The notes under the pieces are model-generated. The model did no database searches and was not told the DNA's origin. It worked only from the letters and a program-made list of their open reading frames with translations. 64,000 nt of DNA from G963663315 sp965231905. Lineage in GTDB: Bacteria; Pseudomonadota; Gammaproteobacteria; Arenicellales; Poriferihabitantaceae. Both the position numbers and the translations under genes were made by a program. Shown here one piece after another: positions 5,877-14,480 of the stretch (its first letter is position 1; the number at the start of each line of letters is the position of its first letter). The stretch is from positions 310,001-374,000 of the forward strand of contig CBDDOO010000002.1 in the NCBI GenBank assembly GCA_965231905.1, read 5' to 3'.

Positions 5877-7040
5877 TCATGGTTCCTTGCGAGCGGCGTT
5901 ATATGGGGAGTGTGCGGTTACCGCCTTCATATAGTGTTGCACCCCGACCTGTTCGTGTTGGACGAACTGCTGGATGGCCGAATTGAACGGGCTGTCTGAC
6001 ATCCAGTGCAGGGAGTGGGTCCGGGTCGGCTCAAAGCCACGCGCGATTTTATGTTCGCCCTGGGCGCCGGGGTCGAATCGTTCCAGCCCGCGCCGGATGC
6101 AATATTCAATGCCCTGATAATAACAGACCTCGAAGTGGAGACAATCGACATAGCGGTCGCATCCCCAATGACGGCCATATAAAGTGGTATCGTCACTGTA
6201 CATCAGCGCCGCCGCGATGCTTTCTCCATCCACTTTCGCAGACACCAGATGAACCTGATCGGGCATGGCTTGGCTGACTGCGGTGAAGAAAGCCAGATTG
6301 AATGCGGGCATGCCATATTTCCGGTCATAGATTTTCTGATATAGCCGGGTGAATGCGCGCCAGTCCGCTTCGGTTGCTTCATTCCCGTCAAGCCACTCGA
6401 TCTGCACGCTTGCATCGACCGTTTTCCTCCTTTCCCGGAGGATGGTTTTTCGCTTTCTGGATTTAAGCGCTTTCAGAAAATCCTCGAAGCAGGTATAGCC
6501 CCGGTTATACCAGTGGAACTGGCAGTCATAACGCGAGACGGCCTGTAGCTGATTGAGCAAATGGTAGTCACCGGGTTCTGGAAACAGACAATGGACCCCG
6601 CTGTATCCATGTTCCCGCGCATAAGTTTTTGCGCCTCTGACCAGCGCCTGCGCCCATTCTTCCCGATGTGCCCCATTGATCAGGATACGTTGACCACAAG
6701 CCGGTGTGAACGGTACTGCGTTGATCAGTTTCGGATAGTATTTGACTCCGTATCTGTGGAAGGCATCAGCCCAGGCATGGTCAAATACGAACTCGCCCCA
6801 AGAATTATGCTTCTCATAAACCGGCATCGCGGCGACCAGGGTCCGGTTTTGTTGGCAAATCAGGTGTCGGGGAATCCATCCGACTTGCTCACCGATACAG
6901 TCAAAGCGCTCCACTGCGGATAAAAACCCATGATTCAGAAAAGGGTAATTCCCCCTGACGAGCCGGTTCCATTGTTGGTCGGGGACCTCATCAATAGAGG
7001 CGCAAACGCGAATTTCCAGGGTTTTTTCAGATTCCATCAC
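5877..7040 (-). CDS. FemAB-like GNAT-fold acyltransferase (PF04339 type)
   Basis: A 387-residue cytoplasmic protein of the FemAB-like family of the GNAT superfamily, whose substrates are mostly unknown. Seen are the N-terminal DEVPDQQWNRL, FLNHGFLSAVE, the conserved RKRKTILRERRK basic helix, and in the second half LYGRHWGC and the strongly conserved HFEVCYYQGIEYCI and ARGFEPT segments. No signal or membrane segment. The family relates to enzymes that add amino acids to peptidoglycan, but nothing here proves that role. It is the only gene between tpiA and the ybbP-like gene and is on the same strand as both, with a 54-nt gap to the latter. Confidence 0.85.
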   Translation of the reverse strand: MMESEKTLEIRVCASIDEVPDQQWNRLVRGNYPFLNHGFLSAVERFDCIGEQVGWIPRHLICQQNRTLVAAMPVYEKHNSWGEFVFDHAWADAFHRYGVKYYPKLINAVPFTPACGQRILINGAHREEWAQALVRGAKTYAREHGYSGVHCLFPEPGDYHLLNQLQAVSRYDCQFHWYNRGYTCFEDFLKALKSRKRKTILRERRKTVDASVQIEWLDGNEATEADWRAFTRLYQKIYDRKYGMPAFNLAFFTAVSQAMPDQVHLVSAKVDGESIAAALMYSDDTTLYGRHWGCDRYVDCLHFEVCYYQGIEYCIRRGLERFDPGAQGEHKIARGFEPTRTHSLHWMSDSPFNSAIQQFVQHEQVGVQHYMKAVTAHSPYNAARKEP

Positions 7041-7094
7041 GGTTGTAATCAGATGCGGGCAGGCGCGGGGAATGCTTGCCCGGCGCCAGGGGAA

Positions 7095-9596
7095 TCATGC
7101 GTCAGCCTCCCTCAGAATCGTGACAGGGGGACGGGACAGAATGCGCTGGCTACTCCAGACACCGGCAAGCCCGATCAGTATGGCGGACGCGGGCGGCACA
7201 AGAGCCCATGCCCACCCTGTTAGCGTATAGTCCAGGTCAAATATCCGCCAGTACAGCAGTGCGATCACGAGTTCCGCTCCCAGTATGCCAATCAGGCCGG
7301 CGAGGAATCCCATGCTGGCAAATTCACTCCACTGATTGATGCGCAGAAGTCTGCGGCTTCCCCCCAGGGTTCGGATCAGGGCGCCTTCCTGAAGCCGCTC
7401 GTTCATGCTGGCCTGAACCGCCGAAAGGGTGACCATGAATCCCGCCGCCAGAACGAAAAGAAGAATGGACTCTACCGCCAGCGTAACCTGGCTGATAATT
7501 GATTTGACCTGCCTTAAGATGGCATCCACTTCAAGCAGCGTGATGGAAGGAAAGGAGCGCACCATATCTACCAGCAGTTTCTTGCGTTCGCTTTCGAGGA
7601 AGAAGCTGCCGATCCAGGTAGTGGGCAGGGCATCCAGCGCCCCCGGGTTGAAAATCATGTAGAAATTGGGCTTGAAATTGTCCCATTTCACACTGCGCAG
7701 GCTGACGACCTCTGCTGTCCAGTTGCGGTCGCCGGTGAAAAACATGAGTTCGTCTCCGATGACGATATTGAGACGCTCCGCCAATTCGCTTTCCACCGAA
7801 ACGCGGATGTGGCCGCGATCATCGGGTTGCCACCATTTCCCGGCGGTCAGCGTGTTGTCCGGCGGCAGGTCTTTTGACCAGGTGAGGTTCAGTTCCCGAT
7901 GGATGCCGTCATCGTCCTGCTCCTCCTTGCTGGCGTGATCCAGCGCCGGTACATCGTTGATGCGGATCAGCCGACCTCGAACCACCGGGTACAAGCGGTC
8001 AGCGGCAATCCCGCGCCGGGCGGTGAAGTCGGTCCAGGCATCGGTTTCATGATGCTGAATGTTGAGCACGAAATGGTTGGGGGCGTTTTCCGGCACGGTC
8101 TCCTGCCAGGTGGCAATCAGCTCTGTCCGCAACATCAGTACCACCAGCATGGTCATGATGGTCAGTCCGAAAACTATTGTCTGGATCACGGTTCCCCGTT
8201 GTCGGCGGAGAAAATTCCGGATACCGGCGCGGATGCTGACGGGAATCAGAAAAAGCAACCGCCCCAGCAGGCGGAATATCCCACCAATCACCAGCATGGC
8301 AACGGCGATCACCACAGCGCTGCCCGCAACCATTCCCAGAGTAAGGACGATATTGCCGGTATAGACCCACATCAGAACCACAATCAGGACCAGCGCCGCG
8401 CCGTATACCAGCCTCGCGGACAGAGGCAGTGGAGTCAGGTCCTTCCGCAGTACCCGTTGCGGTGGGACCGAACGCAGCCGTAATACCGATGGCAGGGTGA
8501 AGCCGAGCAGCGCCGTGAAGCCGAGAAACAGGCCTGACAATACCGGCATGACGCCGACACCGGGGACGTTTTCAGGCAACAGTGTCCCCAACGCCACAAT
8601 CAGGCCGGCCTGGGCCGCCCATCCGGCCAGATTGCCCAGAACCCCGCCGACAAGCGCCAGTAGCAGCAGTTGCGACACATAAATACCGAGAATATCGTTC
8701 TGGCTGCATCCGAGGCAGCGCAGCAATGCGCTGGTGTCATAATGGCGTTCACTGTAATGCCGCCCACTGTTAGCGATGGCCACTGCGGCCAGAAGCAACG
8801 CCACCAGACTGGCCAGGCCGGTGTATTGCTTCGCCTTGTTCAAGGCTTCATCCAGCGCCGGCCGGTCTTCGGCGAGATTGTGGATATGTTCTCCCGGCCT
8901 CAGCCTCGGTTCCAGCCATGCGCGGAAGCCGCTCACCTGGTCCGCGTCTCCCGCGAACATATCCCGATACCGTATCCGGCTTCCGGGCTGGATGACTCCG
9001 GTATCCTCAAGGTCGTTCTGGTGAATCATCACCCGCGGGTTGAAACTGTAGAAACTGTTTCCGCGGTCGGGTTCATAGGTCACGATCCGGGTTATTGTAA
9101 AGGCGGCTTCGCCGATCGTGATCTTCTCCCCCGGTTCAACTCCCAGGGCGTGCAGGACCCGGGCCTCTACCCAGGCTTCACCGGGCGCCGGGCCAGTGGC
9201 CACTGCTTCTTCGACGCCGTAGAGCTCGCGAGTCACCCGCAGGCGGCCCTTCAGGGGATAGTTGTCGTCCACAGACTTGACCGCAACCAGAAGAATGTCA
9301 TCGTTGCCTGCGATCGTGACAAAGCGCTGCGTGCCGGCGACTTCAAGATTCCGCCGATCTGCTTCGGCCCGTACCTTCGGATCGAACGGCCTGCTTCCGG
9401 ACAGCGCCAGATCGCCTCCAATGGCATGTTGGGCATTGATCGACATGCTCCGGCTGACCCGGTCTGTGAAATGACCGATAGTGGTGTGGCTGACGATGGC
9501 TACCAACAGCGCAAGCAGCAGTATGGTCAATTCTCCGCTGCGCCACTCCCTCAGCATCAGGCGGAGTGAAAATGTCAGAATCCGGGATGGTTTCAT
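7095..9596 (-). CDS. ybbP: FtsX-like ABC transporter permease, YbbP type
   Basis: Large inner-membrane permease of 833 residues, close to E. coli YbbP. After a first membrane helix (ELTILLLALLVAIVSHTTIG) there is a long periplasmic domain, then two FtsX-type membrane blocks of several helices each, the last ending near the C-terminus (VWSSQRILSRPPVTILRE). The start was set at ATG 9596 (MKPSRILTF); a longer frame from 9767 would overlap the ATPase gene by about 100 nt and lacks family similarity. The partner ATPase lies directly upstream and tesA diverges from it, as in E. coli. The complex is thought to move lipids or lipid-like substrates, but the cargo is not established. Confidence 0.9.
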   Translation of the reverse strand: MKPSRILTFSLRLMLREWRSGELTILLLALLVAIVSHTTIGHFTDRVSRSMSINAQHAIGGDLALSGSRPFDPKVRAEADRRNLEVAGTQRFVTIAGNDDILLVAVKSVDDNYPLKGRLRVTRELYGVEEAVATGPAPGEAWVEARVLHALGVEPGEKITIGEAAFTITRIVTYEPDRGNSFYSFNPRVMIHQNDLEDTGVIQPGSRIRYRDMFAGDADQVSGFRAWLEPRLRPGEHIHNLAEDRPALDEALNKAKQYTGLASLVALLLAAVAIANSGRHYSERHYDTSALLRCLGCSQNDILGIYVSQLLLLALVGGVLGNLAGWAAQAGLIVALGTLLPENVPGVGVMPVLSGLFLGFTALLGFTLPSVLRLRSVPPQRVLRKDLTPLPLSARLVYGAALVLIVVLMWVYTGNIVLTLGMVAGSAVVIAVAMLVIGGIFRLLGRLLFLIPVSIRAGIRNFLRRQRGTVIQTIVFGLTIMTMLVVLMLRTELIATWQETVPENAPNHFVLNIQHHETDAWTDFTARRGIAADRLYPVVRGRLIRINDVPALDHASKEEQDDDGIHRELNLTWSKDLPPDNTLTAGKWWQPDDRGHIRVSVESELAERLNIVIGDELMFFTGDRNWTAEVVSLRSVKWDNFKPNFYMIFNPGALDALPTTWIGSFFLESERKKLLVDMVRSFPSITLLEVDAILRQVKSIISQVTLAVESILLFVLAAGFMVTLSAVQASMNERLQEGALIRTLGGSRRLLRINQWSEFASMGFLAGLIGILGAELVIALLYWRIFDLDYTLTGWAWALVPPASAILIGLAGVWSSQRILSRPPVTILREADA

Positions 9597-9663
9597 CAGC
9601 GCTTGCGCTTCAATGGTGCGGGGTACGATAGTCGGGCCGCCATGCTGTATGCGTGGCGCCGCC

Positions 9664-10350
9664 TCATGGGGATGTGCAATGAAGCCGTCCGGATTCCATG
9701 CTGACGCGGCGGCTGCATCGCTCGGCCAGCTCGGCTGCATGAGTAACGAGAACCAGGGTGGCGCCATGCTCGGCGTTGAGGGCGAACATCAGATCCGCCA
9801 CACGACGCCCGTTTTCGGTGTCGAGGTTGCCGGTGGGTTCGTCGGCGAACAGAATGGTGGGCCGGGTCACGAATGCCCGCGCTATCGCGACTCTCTGCCG
9901 CTCGCCGCCGGAAAGTTGGCGTGGATAATGGGTGGTTCGGGTGCCGAGCCCTACCCGTTGCAGGATTTCTGTTGCCTGGGGGATGGCATCGTTCGCGCCG
10001 GTGATTTCCAGGGGCAGGCTCACATTTTCCAGCGCTGTCAGATTGGGCAGTAACTGGAAGGACTGGAATACGAAACCCACATGATCTGCGCGAATGGCTG
10101 CCCGGCTGTCTTCGTCCAGAGTGGTGATATCATTACCAGCCAGTGTGATGCGTCCTTCACTGGGCCGGTCCAGCCCTGCGAGCAGGCCGAGCAGAGTGGA
10201 TTTTCCCGATCCGGAGGCGCCCACGATGGCCAGGGTTTGTGCCGCAGCCACCTCGAGATTGATATCCTGCAGTATATTGAGGGCGCCGGATGCCATTGGT
10301 ACGGTCTTGCCGACCTTTTCCGCGCGAATTGGCAAGTCAGGTTGTTTCAT
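9664..10350 (-). CDS. ybbA: ABC transporter ATP-binding protein, YbbA/LolD type
   Basis: A 228-residue ATPase that drives the YbbP-like permease. All motifs are visible: Walker A GASGSGKST, Q-loop FVFQSFQLLPNLT, signature LSGGERQRVAIARA, Walker B TILFADEPTGNLD, and the switch His in VLVTHAAE. The pattern (FQxFxLLxxLTAxENV) is that of the LolD/MacB/YbbA group rather than of importer ATPases. The permease follows after 67 nt on the same strand. The start ATG is at 10350; a symmetric AT-rich promoter region separates it from tesA. Confidence 0.95.
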   Translation of the reverse strand: MKQPDLPIRAEKVGKTVPMASGALNILQDINLEVAAAQTLAIVGASGSGKSTLLGLLAGLDRPSEGRITLAGNDITTLDEDSRAAIRADHVGFVFQSFQLLPNLTALENVSLPLEITGANDAIPQATEILQRVGLGTRTTHYPRQLSGGERQRVAIARAFVTRPTILFADEPTGNLDTENGRRVADLMFALNAEHGATLVLVTHAAELAERCSRRVSMESGRLHCTSP

Positions 10351-10379
10351 TAAAATGCAGTTCTATTATTGCGTTTCAA

Positions 10380-10398
10380 GGGAATTATATATAATCCC
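10380..10398. promoter_or_regulatory. Near-palindromic AT-rich divergent promoter
   Basis: GGGAATTATATATAATCCC lies between the ybbA and tesA starts and gives a TATAAT box on each strand (10390-10395 forward, 10384-10389 reverse). Upstream -35 boxes are weak (TTGCGT at 10369 forward, spacing 15). A shared promoter for both genes is likely by position; a regulator binding the symmetry is possible. Confidence 0.45.
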
Positions 10399-10496
10399 TG
10401 GTTTTAAATACTGAATTTAAATATCGGATGCGGTCAAACAGGAACAACAGGCTTTCCACCATAGGCCGGGGAGTTCCTCCTTCGGCAAGCGCTATC

Positions 10497-11144
10497 ATGA
10501 TGAAACCGGATGTGTCTTCCCGTACCGCGATAGCGGGCTGGTTATTTCTCGCATGGCTGAGTCTGTTCCTGGTAGCCTTGCCGGCATCGGCAATGACTAC
10601 GAAAATTCTCCTGATCGGCGACAGTCTGAGCGCTGGTTATGGATTGGAAGGCCCCGGCTGGGTGGAGTTGGCCAATCGGCAATTCGCTCGCCAGGGGCAC
10701 GACATTCACATCGTCAATGACAGTATCTCCGGCGACACTACGGCCGGGGGGCTGGCCCGGATCGCTGATGGCATTTTGCGCACCGCCCCGGATTGGGCGC
10801 TGATCGAACTCGGTGGCAACGATGGGTTGCGTGGTATCGACCCTCGCGTGATTGAGGACAATCTCCGCCAAATGGTGGAGGTCGCGGTATCCCGCGGTGT
10901 TCGCGTGATGCTGCTCGGCATGCGTATTCCGCCCAACTACGGCGCAGACTACACTGCGCGATTCGAGCGGGTCTACGAGAACGTATCTGCGGATACCGGG
11001 GTTCCGCTGTTGCCGTTCTTTATCGGTGAACTGGCGCTGGATCCAGAGTATATGCAGCCCGACAGGATCCATCCCAACGACGCGGCTCAACCCCTGATCC
11101 GGGATCGTGTGACGCCGTTTTTGTTGTCGGCGCTTGGCGGCTGA
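10497..11144 (+). CDS. tesA: Arylesterase / thioesterase I, SGNH hydrolase
   Basis: Periplasmic SGNH-family hydrolase (thioesterase I, protease I, lysophospholipase L1 in E. coli). Block I ILLIGDSLSAGYG carries the nucleophile Ser, SGDTTAGGLAR gives the Gly block, LIELGGNDGLRG the Asn block, and DRIHPNDAAQ the Asp-His pair. The start at ATG 10497 gives a signal peptide with the hydrophobic run GWLFLAWLSLFLVALPASA and a cleavage site before MTTK; mature size matches the family. A longer frame from 10428 adds 23 residues without signal-peptide character. It diverges from ybbA/ybbP, the same arrangement as in E. coli. Confidence 0.95.
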   Translation: MMKPDVSSRTAIAGWLFLAWLSLFLVALPASAMTTKILLIGDSLSAGYGLEGPGWVELANRQFARQGHDIHIVNDSISGDTTAGGLARIADGILRTAPDWALIELGGNDGLRGIDPRVIEDNLRQMVEVAVSRGVRVMLLGMRIPPNYGADYTARFERVYENVSADTGVPLLPFFIGELALDPEYMQPDRIHPNDAAQPLIRDRVTPFLLSALGG

Positions 11145-11154
11145 TGCGGATGGG

Positions 11155-11187
11155 TCAACCGGACCATTCATTTGCTTGTAACAAAGT
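11155..11187. repeat. 33-bp dispersed repeat (inverse copy at 46635-46667)
   Basis: TCAACCGGAC...TTTGCTTGTAACAAAGT, located just behind tesA. The reverse complement of 46635-46667 matches at 31 of 33 positions. The role is unknown. Confidence 0.7.
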
Positions 11188-11199
11188 TGTGTAAAGCTG

Positions 11200-11229
11200 T
11201 TGACTCACTTCCGGGATAAAGTCTATTAT
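11200..11229 (+). promoter_or_regulatory. Predicted sigma70 promoter of nrdJa
   Basis: TTGACT (11200-11205), an 18-bp spacer and TATTAT (11224-11229). It precedes both NrdR boxes. Confidence 0.55.
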
Positions 11230-11250
11230 AGGGTGGTTGAACATTAATAA

Positions 11251-11266
11251 ACCCTACATATAGTGT
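11251..11266 (+). promoter_or_regulatory. NrdR box 1 upstream of nrdJa
   Basis: ACCCTACATATAGTGT matches the symmetric NrdR consensus ACACTATATATAGTGT at 14 of 16 positions. A second box begins 32 bp on, three helical turns away, which is the usual spacing of NrdR box pairs. NrdR represses ribonucleotide reductase genes when dATP is plentiful. Confidence 0.7.
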
Positions 11267-11282
11267 TTTCTGTCATTTGATT

Positions 11283-11298
11283 CCACTATATGCAGGAT
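11283..11298 (+). promoter_or_regulatory. NrdR box 2 upstream of nrdJa
   Basis: CCACTATATGCAGGAT matches the NrdR consensus at 11 of 16 positions, best in its left half. Weaker than box 1 but correctly phased with it. It ends 26 nt before the nrdJa start. Confidence 0.55.
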
Positions 11299-11324
11299 TT
11301 TTATAGAATTGGAATATCTCCCGA

Positions 11325-13463
11325 ATGCTTAGCGCAGTCAATAAAAAAAGCCATGATACCGGAGCGGTTTCGCTGGAGGAAATTGTCCTTCAACCCGCCG
11401 CGCTTGACATCTGGGATAAAAAGTATCGACTGAAAACCATGCAGGGCGAGCCGGTGGATCAGGATGTCATGGCGACCTGTGACCGGGTGGCCAGGACCCT
11501 GGCGGAGGTTGAACAGACTCGCGAGAAACAAAAGGAATGGCACGAAAAATTCCTCTGGGCGTTGCAGCGCGGCGCTATCCCGGCCGGCCGGATTACATCC
11601 AATGCCGGCGCTCTGGAACACAAGTCCGCGACCAGCACGATCAACTGCACCGTTTCAGGCATCATTCCGGATTCGATGGATGGGGTGCTGGCTTGCGTTC
11701 ATGAAGCAGGGTTAACCCTGAAGGCCGGATGCGGGATTGGATATGAATTCTCCACCTTGCGCCCCAAGGGCGCCTTTGTTAGCGGCGCCGGAGCTTATAC
11801 CTCCGGCCCGCTTTCTTTTATGGACATATTCGATTCGATGTGTTTCACGGTATCGTCTGCCGGTGGACGCCGCGGCGCGCAAATGGGTACCTTCGACATT
11901 TCTCATCCTGATATTCTGGAGTTTATTCGCGCCAAGCGCGAAAACGCGCGGCTCCGTCAATTCAATCTGTCTTGCCTGATTACCGATGAATTCATGCAGG
12001 CGGTTCAGGACGACGTACAGTGGCCTTTGTCTTTCCCGGCAACCCGGCACGAAGTCGAGTGCGGGGAATACCGGATTATCTGGAGACAGTGGCCACACAC
12101 AGAGAATTACGTGACCAACGAAGTAGGCGAGGTCGCCTGTCGTGTTTACCGTACTATTCGCGCGAAAAAACTGTGGGATACGATTATGAGTTCCACTTAT
12201 GACTATGCCGAGCCCGGATTTATCCTGGTGGATCGCATCAATGAGACGAACAACAACTGGTTTTGTGAAAATATTCGCGCCACCAATCCCTGCGGAGAAC
12301 AGCCGCTTCCGCCTTATGGCGCCTGTTTGCTCGGGTCGGTAAATCTGACCCGGTTTGTGCGCGACCCGTTTACCGATGAAGCCCGGTTTGACTGGGATGA
12401 GTACAGGGAAGTGGTCGCCGTCTTTTCACGCATGCTGGACAATGTGGTTGAAATCAATGGTTTGCCGCTCGATAAACAAGTCGACGAGTTGATGTCCAAG
12501 CGCCGCCACGGCATGGGTTTTCTCGGGCTGGGCTCCACTCTGACCATGATGAAGATGAGATACGGCGATCAACAATCACTGGCCTTCACCGAGCGGGTTG
12601 CCTACGAGATGGCCGTGGTCGGCTGGGAAGTGGGTGTCGCTCTGGCAAAGGAAAAGGGAATTGCCCCCGTACTTGAGCGGGAATATACGGTGACCAGGGA
12701 GATGCTGGGCAGGCGCCCGGAAATGGTGGAGGATGGTTTTCGTGAAGGCGACCTCGTCAAAGGTTCGGTATTGATGGCCCGATACAGTCGTTACATGCAG
12801 CAGTTTCCCGAGGAAACGCGGAATGAGATTGCAGTCAATGGCTGTCGTTATACCCACCATACCTCAATCGCGCCCACCGGTACGATCAGCCTGTCCCTGG
12901 CGAACAATGCCAGCAACGGAATCGAACCGAGTTTCGCCCACAAATACAGCAGAAACGTCATCCGGGAAGGTAAGAAAACCAAGGAAAAAGTAGATGTCTG
13001 GTCCTACGAGTTGCTGGCCTACCGCCAGCTGGTGAACCCGGCCGCAGTACCTTCCGGGGAAAATGAAAATGAAGGGCTGCCCGATTATTTCATCACCAGT
13101 GAGGAGGTAACGCCGAAACAGCACGTTGACATACAATCGGCGGCGCAGAAATGGATTGATTCCTCAATCTCAAAAACCGCCAATGTGCCGACGGATTTTC
13201 CGTTCGAGGAATTCCAGGACATTTATCGGTATGCCTGGGAAAAGGGACTGAAAGGCTGTACCACGTTCAGATTCAATCCTGAAGTGTTCCAGGGGGTGCT
13301 GGTGAAGGAAGAGGATCTGAAGAACACGAAATACCAGTTTACCCTCGAAAATGGCGATATGGTCGAGGTTCAGGGTGATGAAGAAATCGAGTACGATGGT
13401 GAAAACCACACTGCGGCGAATTTGTTTGATGCCTTGAAGGAAGGATATTACGGACGATTCTAG
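11325..13463 (+). CDS. nrdJa: Class II (adenosylcobalamin-dependent) ribonucleotide reductase, catalytic part NrdJa
   Basis: Reduces ribonucleotides to deoxyribonucleotides with adenosylcobalamin as radical source, so it works with or without oxygen. The 712-residue protein has the first active-site Cys in STINCTVSGI, the specificity region GCGIGYEFSTLRP, the RGAQMGTFDISHPDI segment, the finger-loop Cys near residue 322 in NPCGEQPLPPYGACLLGS, and the phosphate-binding TGTISLSLANNASNGIEP. The C-terminal redox cysteines that recharge the active site are missing here; they lie on the separate nrdJb product 194 nt downstream. This split is known from Pseudomonas. A sigma70-like promoter and two NrdR boxes lie upstream. 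No class I reductase is in the window. Confidence 0.95.
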   Translation: MLSAVNKKSHDTGAVSLEEIVLQPAALDIWDKKYRLKTMQGEPVDQDVMATCDRVARTLAEVEQTREKQKEWHEKFLWALQRGAIPAGRITSNAGALEHKSATSTINCTVSGIIPDSMDGVLACVHEAGLTLKAGCGIGYEFSTLRPKGAFVSGAGAYTSGPLSFMDIFDSMCFTVSSAGGRRGAQMGTFDISHPDILEFIRAKRENARLRQFNLSCLITDEFMQAVQDDVQWPLSFPATRHEVECGEYRIIWRQWPHTENYVTNEVGEVACRVYRTIRAKKLWDTIMSSTYDYAEPGFILVDRINETNNNWFCENIRATNPCGEQPLPPYGACLLGSVNLTRFVRDPFTDEARFDWDEYREVVAVFSRMLDNVVEINGLPLDKQVDELMSKRRHGMGFLGLGSTLTMMKMRYGDQQSLAFTERVAYEMAVVGWEVGVALAKEKGIAPVLEREYTVTREMLGRRPEMVEDGFREGDLVKGSVLMARYSRYMQQFPEETRNEIAVNGCRYTHHTSIAPTGTISLSLANNASNGIEPSFAHKYSRNVIREGKKTKEKVDVWSYELLAYRQLVNPAAVPSGENENEGLPDYFITSEEVTPKQHVDIQSAAQKWIDSSISKTANVPTDFPFEEFQDIYRYAWEKGLKGCTTFRFNPEVFQGVLVKEEDLKNTKYQFTLENGDMVEVQGDEEIEYDGENHTAANLFDALKEGYYGRF

Positions 13464-13657
13464 CGACTTTTATCCGATAATCTATTCAGTGGCTAAAGTG
13501 ACAGATTGAAAAGTCCAGGCAAAAAGCCCCAGGTCCGGTATCAGGCAAAAAGCCGGAGAGTTCAGTTCAGCTTGCAGATTGGCCGCATTACATCGACGCC
13601 CCACTATCGTAGGCAACAATCACTGCCAGCCAAACAACAACCCCTGTCGAGATTTTG

Positions 13658-14386
13658 ATGAGTATAAAAATAGGCCAGAGAATCGTTGGCTACAACGTGA
13701 TCAAACCATCGGCTCAAGGCGCCGGGAGCGCCGGTCCGACAGAATCGCCCCCCGGGTCGCCGGCTGCTTTTGATCCGGCACAGGACAGCGTTGTCCAGAT
13801 GCATGAAAAGGTCGTTCGACCTGAAATGCTGGTTGGCAATACCTACAAGATCAAGACTCCGGTCTCTGAACATGCGTTTTACATCACCATTAACGACATC
13901 CTGTTAAATCCGGGCACTCCTTACGAAAAGCGTCGGCCTTTCGAGATTTTTATCAACTCGAAAAACATGGATCACTATCAATGGATATCAGGGCTGACAC
14001 TGATTATCTCTGCGGTTTTCAGAAAAGGAGGCGATGTTATCTTTCTGGCCAACGAGTTGCGCAGCGTATTCGACCCCAAGGGAGGTTACTTCAAACGGGG
14101 CGGTAGATATATGCCTTCGCTGGTCGCTGAAATAGGCGATGTTATCGAATCCCACCTGAAAATGATCGGCCTGATTGTCGAGCCGGGGCTGGATGAGCAT
14201 CAGCAGGCGCTGGTCGACCAGAAGCGCAGGGAATATGAGCAAAGTCATGCTCACTCCTTGTCAGAGATACAGGACGGCGCGTTTCCCGATGGAGCCATTC
14301 TGTGTAACAAATGCAACACCAAAGCCATGGTATTCATGGATGGCTGCATGACCTGCCTGAGTTGCGGCGAAAGCAAATGTGGGTAG
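13658..14386 (+). CDS. nrdJb: Class II ribonucleotide reductase, C-terminal part NrdJb
   Basis: A 242-residue partner of NrdJa. It carries the TSCPD-type domain (YKIKTPVSEHAFYITINDI, RPFEIFINSKNMDHYQWI, AVFRKGGDVIFLANELRSVF, GRYMPSLVAEIGDVI), then a basic linker and a C-terminal Cys-rich segment with CNKC and CLSCGESKC, which passes electrons from thioredoxin to the active site. ATG 13658 was chosen over a TTG three bases earlier. The 194-nt gap to nrdJa contains AGGCAAAAAGCC twice but no clear terminator or promoter, so co-transcription is likely. Length is close to NrdJb of Pseudomonas. Confidence 0.9.
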   Translation: MSIKIGQRIVGYNVIKPSAQGAGSAGPTESPPGSPAAFDPAQDSVVQMHEKVVRPEMLVGNTYKIKTPVSEHAFYITINDILLNPGTPYEKRRPFEIFINSKNMDHYQWISGLTLIISAVFRKGGDVIFLANELRSVFDPKGGYFKRGGRYMPSLVAEIGDVIESHLKMIGLIVEPGLDEHQQALVDQKRREYEQSHAHSLSEIQDGAFPDGAILCNKCNTKAMVFMDGCMTCLSCGESKCG

Positions 14387-14480
14387 CGCCCTCAAAACCC
14401 CCCGTGCGCTGCCGATCCAGGCAAAATGCCTGACAGCGTCTTTTAGACAGTATTGCCCGGCCTGTACCGGGAGTTCGGGG

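Noticed and set aside
11145..11324. Cobalamin riboswitch ahead of the B12-dependent reductase
   Set aside because: The gap is only 180 bp, and I see no B12-box-like sequence; the NrdR boxes explain the conserved-looking part.
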